DNA of 64,000 nucleotides from Phymatolithon calcareum (taxonomy: Eukaryota; Rhodophyta; Florideophyceae; Hapalidiales). A program made the translations under genes and the position numbers. The notes under the pieces are model-generated. The model was not told where the DNA came from, made no database searches, and saw only the letters and a list, made by a program, of their open reading frames with translations. The DNA lies in NCBI GenBank assembly GCA_977006965.1, contig OZ345370.1:372001-436000 (forward strand), in the 5' to 3' direction. This document shows, in pieces, positions 62,500-64,000 of this stretch (positions are counted from its first letter, which is position 1; each line of letters starts with the position of its first letter).

Positions 62500-63150
62500 A
62501 AAGCCCCTCAACGTCAACTTTAGGGTCCCTCAGTCGAAATGACGTGGAATAAATTTCTGACAACGCATTTCGCATGTTTTAGGGCCTTCGCGAAGCCCTA
62601 CTTGCACCATCATCATGGATCGAACAATCTACCGGTGGTTCTCCGCGTAAGAGAAAGGTCTACACGGTTGCGATGCCTACGGTTGATATTCAACAGAGCA
62701 CCTCTTTGGAGAAAATCGGTACTAGGTGCATACTTTGGTGTCACAGCCGTGATTGAGCTGGTCGCGCTCCAACGCATTCTATCTTCATCCAAGATTAGTC
62801 CTGAAATTGAATTTGAATGTAAGCGACTCACTAGAGCACTTGTTGGGAGAGAAATACGAATCAAGGATATACTGAATAGTCAAACTACGTTAGCTTAGAA
62901 AATCGTGCGAAAGCGGCCCTGTTACTCTTGAAGAGAGGCCTTGGGAGCTTTTAAAATAAATCAGCATATATCCCCCATCATCATGGAAGTCATTTTATCA
63001 AAGACGTCAAATATGAACATGTATGTGCATGGTAATTTTACCAACTTCCCCAAGCAGTTACTCTAGAAACAACGCAGTTGCACCGCGTCTCAGCCCTAGC
63101 CTTCAACATTGACACGAAAATCGGCGTCGAAGAATAAATCTCACAACATT
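62461..63150 (+). repeat. dispersed repeat D, copy 2
   Basis: Matches 44417-44604, 46566-46590 and 46784-46815 in the same order. It is interrupted by the retroposed segment at 62619-62974, so both visible copies of this repeat have been invaded. No coding function seen. Confidence 0.65.
62619..62974 (+). mobile_element. LINE-like family F 3' fragment with 12-bp TSD
   Basis: A 356-bp insertion flanked by CCATCATCATGG (62607-62618 and 62975-62986). It encodes RSTRLRCLRLIFNRAPLWRK and AVIELVALQRI, up to a stop after NSQTTLA, then a short 3' region with CTTTTAAAATAAATC. A homologous piece lies at 14477-14725. The 5' truncation and long target duplication indicate retroposition of a LINE 3' end. 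Confidence 0.65.
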
Positions 63151-63220
63151 AGAGTTAGTTCTGCAATTTAAAGTCAGTAGTGAACAACTGAGAAAAGAAA
63201 CGTTCTCATTCTTGGCTTTG

Positions 63221-64000
63221 TTACAATATCGGCATGGAAACCTTGCTTGCTTGGCTTAACCTATCCGAATCACCTATGTCCACCAATTTTCCAGAATTCG
63301 ACCCTGCATAAATCTCTTCCAACAGTTTTGCGTGCCTCTTTTGGACATGATTGCGATTTCGATCACCAGTGTGAATTGGTTCACAAACTTTCACGACAAG
63401 ATAGTTAGTTTCCGTGAGCGGAAAGAATTTCCTGGTCGGAACAGGACGCCCTAGAAGCGTCTTCGGCGCGTGTTGATCCTCGTCACTTCGTCGTAACATA
63501 AGTCGAACATTCTTAGGAGTGAGAACCGATGCATACAGCTTTGCCTCCGTCGGTTCACTCAGAAAGAAGTAATAACCGTATCGCAAATATTCCCCATTTG
63601 GTGCTGTCCCATCCGCGATACGCGCTCTGTCCGCCAGAAGAAAATCCATGTCGATTGACATCACCTTGTCCGGCTTTGCATACGAGTCGAGCGCTTTCTT
63701 GCTCAAAGCTCCCGCAACTGCGAGCGCCGGGGACAGCAGACCGAGCGTTGGTAAAGCTGGTGTAAGCTCTCCAAGAATTCCGCCAAGACTGTCAATACCT
63801 GCAATCGATTGTTTTATGGTTTCGTCCGGGGTGTCCAGTTCGAGAATCTTAAACTGAACGTTTACACTTTTTCGAAGCTCACCTTCTTCATTTCCGGGCG
63901 TCGTATTTTTGCCTCTTTTTGGCCTTGCTGCGTCCGCCTTGTCCGTCTTTTGTGACTGTGCTTGTATTCCTGGAGACCCCGTGACATATGCCTTACTGGC
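63221..64000 (-). CDS. uncharacterised family protein, partial (runs off window)
   Basis: The frame is open from the window edge (64000) to a stop at 63221, giving 259 C-terminal residues of a paralogue of the gene at 42001-43377. Shared blocks: ASKAYVTGS, RKSVNVQFKILELDTPDETI, AGIDSLGGILGELTP, GLLSPALAVAGAL, MSIDMDFLLADRARI, GEYLRYGYYFFLSEPTEAK and PTRKFFPLTETNYLVVKVCE. The charged linker and the last 40 residues diverge. No stop or frameshift is seen, so it is probably a functional gene whose start lies beyond the window. Function unknown. Confidence 0.75.
   Translation of the reverse strand, partial: ASKAYVTGSPGIQAQSQKTDKADAARPKRGKNTTPGNEEGELRKSVNVQFKILELDTPDETIKQSIAGIDSLGGILGELTPALPTLGLLSPALAVAGALSKKALDSYAKPDKVMSIDMDFLLADRARIADGTAPNGEYLRYGYYFFLSEPTEAKLYASVLTPKNVRLMLRRSDEDQHAPKTLLGRPVPTRKFFPLTETNYLVVKVCEPIHTGDRNRNHVQKRHAKLLEEIYAGSNSGKLVDIGDSDRLSQASKVSMPIL

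Noticed and set aside
1-64000. CRISPR arrays, bacterial operons, rRNA genes
   Set aside because: No regularly spaced short repeats with unique spacers, no ribosome-binding-site-led gene clusters and no rRNA-like segment were found. The window is eukaryotic.

Overview
The window looks like nuclear DNA of a red alga, most likely a florideophyte seaweed. The best evidence is a gene at 20726-22613 (minus strand) whose product follows the Corallina-type vanadium-dependent bromoperoxidase along its whole length, with every known vanadate-binding and catalytic residue in place. Host genes are sparse and have none or one short intron (89-116 bp, GT...AG). The rest is a dense, nested layer of transposable elements. 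The assignment to red algae is my inference; no species can be named.

Host-type genes, left to right: an alpha/beta hydrolase (3743-5122, minus); two tandem CRAL-TRIO/Sec14-like lipid-binding genes with the same intron position and an identical 16-bp upstream motif (16831-17693 and 18984-19873); the bromoperoxidase; an intronless, divergent TATA-binding protein (38241-38849); a possible small membrane protein (41172-41360); one complete and one edge-truncated member of a protein family I do not recognise (42001-43377 plus; 63221-64000 minus); a GC-rich small membrane protein (47411-47677, minus); and a two-exon gene of unknown, possibly LURP-one-like, fold (57251-58173).

Mobile DNA: an apparently intact 5.1-kb chromovirus (6469-11573) with nearly identical LTRs sits precisely inside a decayed LINE. 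There is a solo LTR and an LTR fragment of its family, plus decayed chromovirus and copia-like pieces. A 2.3-kb Mutator-like element (28287-30589) interrupts another chromovirus fragment, and its deleted sibling (50251-51614) sits inside a Tc1/mariner-like element (48906-51765). There are two hAT elements, two families of pogo-like MITEs, a 5'-truncated LINE with a clean 12-bp target duplication (59442-61674), several RTE-like LINE 3' ends, and an unclassified element (44605-46565) with double CCCTCAATTGAGGG palindromes at its ends and a CTAG target duplication.

The most interesting locus is 53145-55727, a Fanzor gene: a eukaryotic relative of the TnpB/Cas12 RNA-guided nucleases. Its RuvC-I Asp, alternative RuvC-II Glu, zinc ribbon and RuvC-III Asp are all present. 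The frame is otherwise open for about 860 codons but carries one in-frame TAG at 54402-54404. A short structured stretch just downstream is a candidate guide-RNA region.
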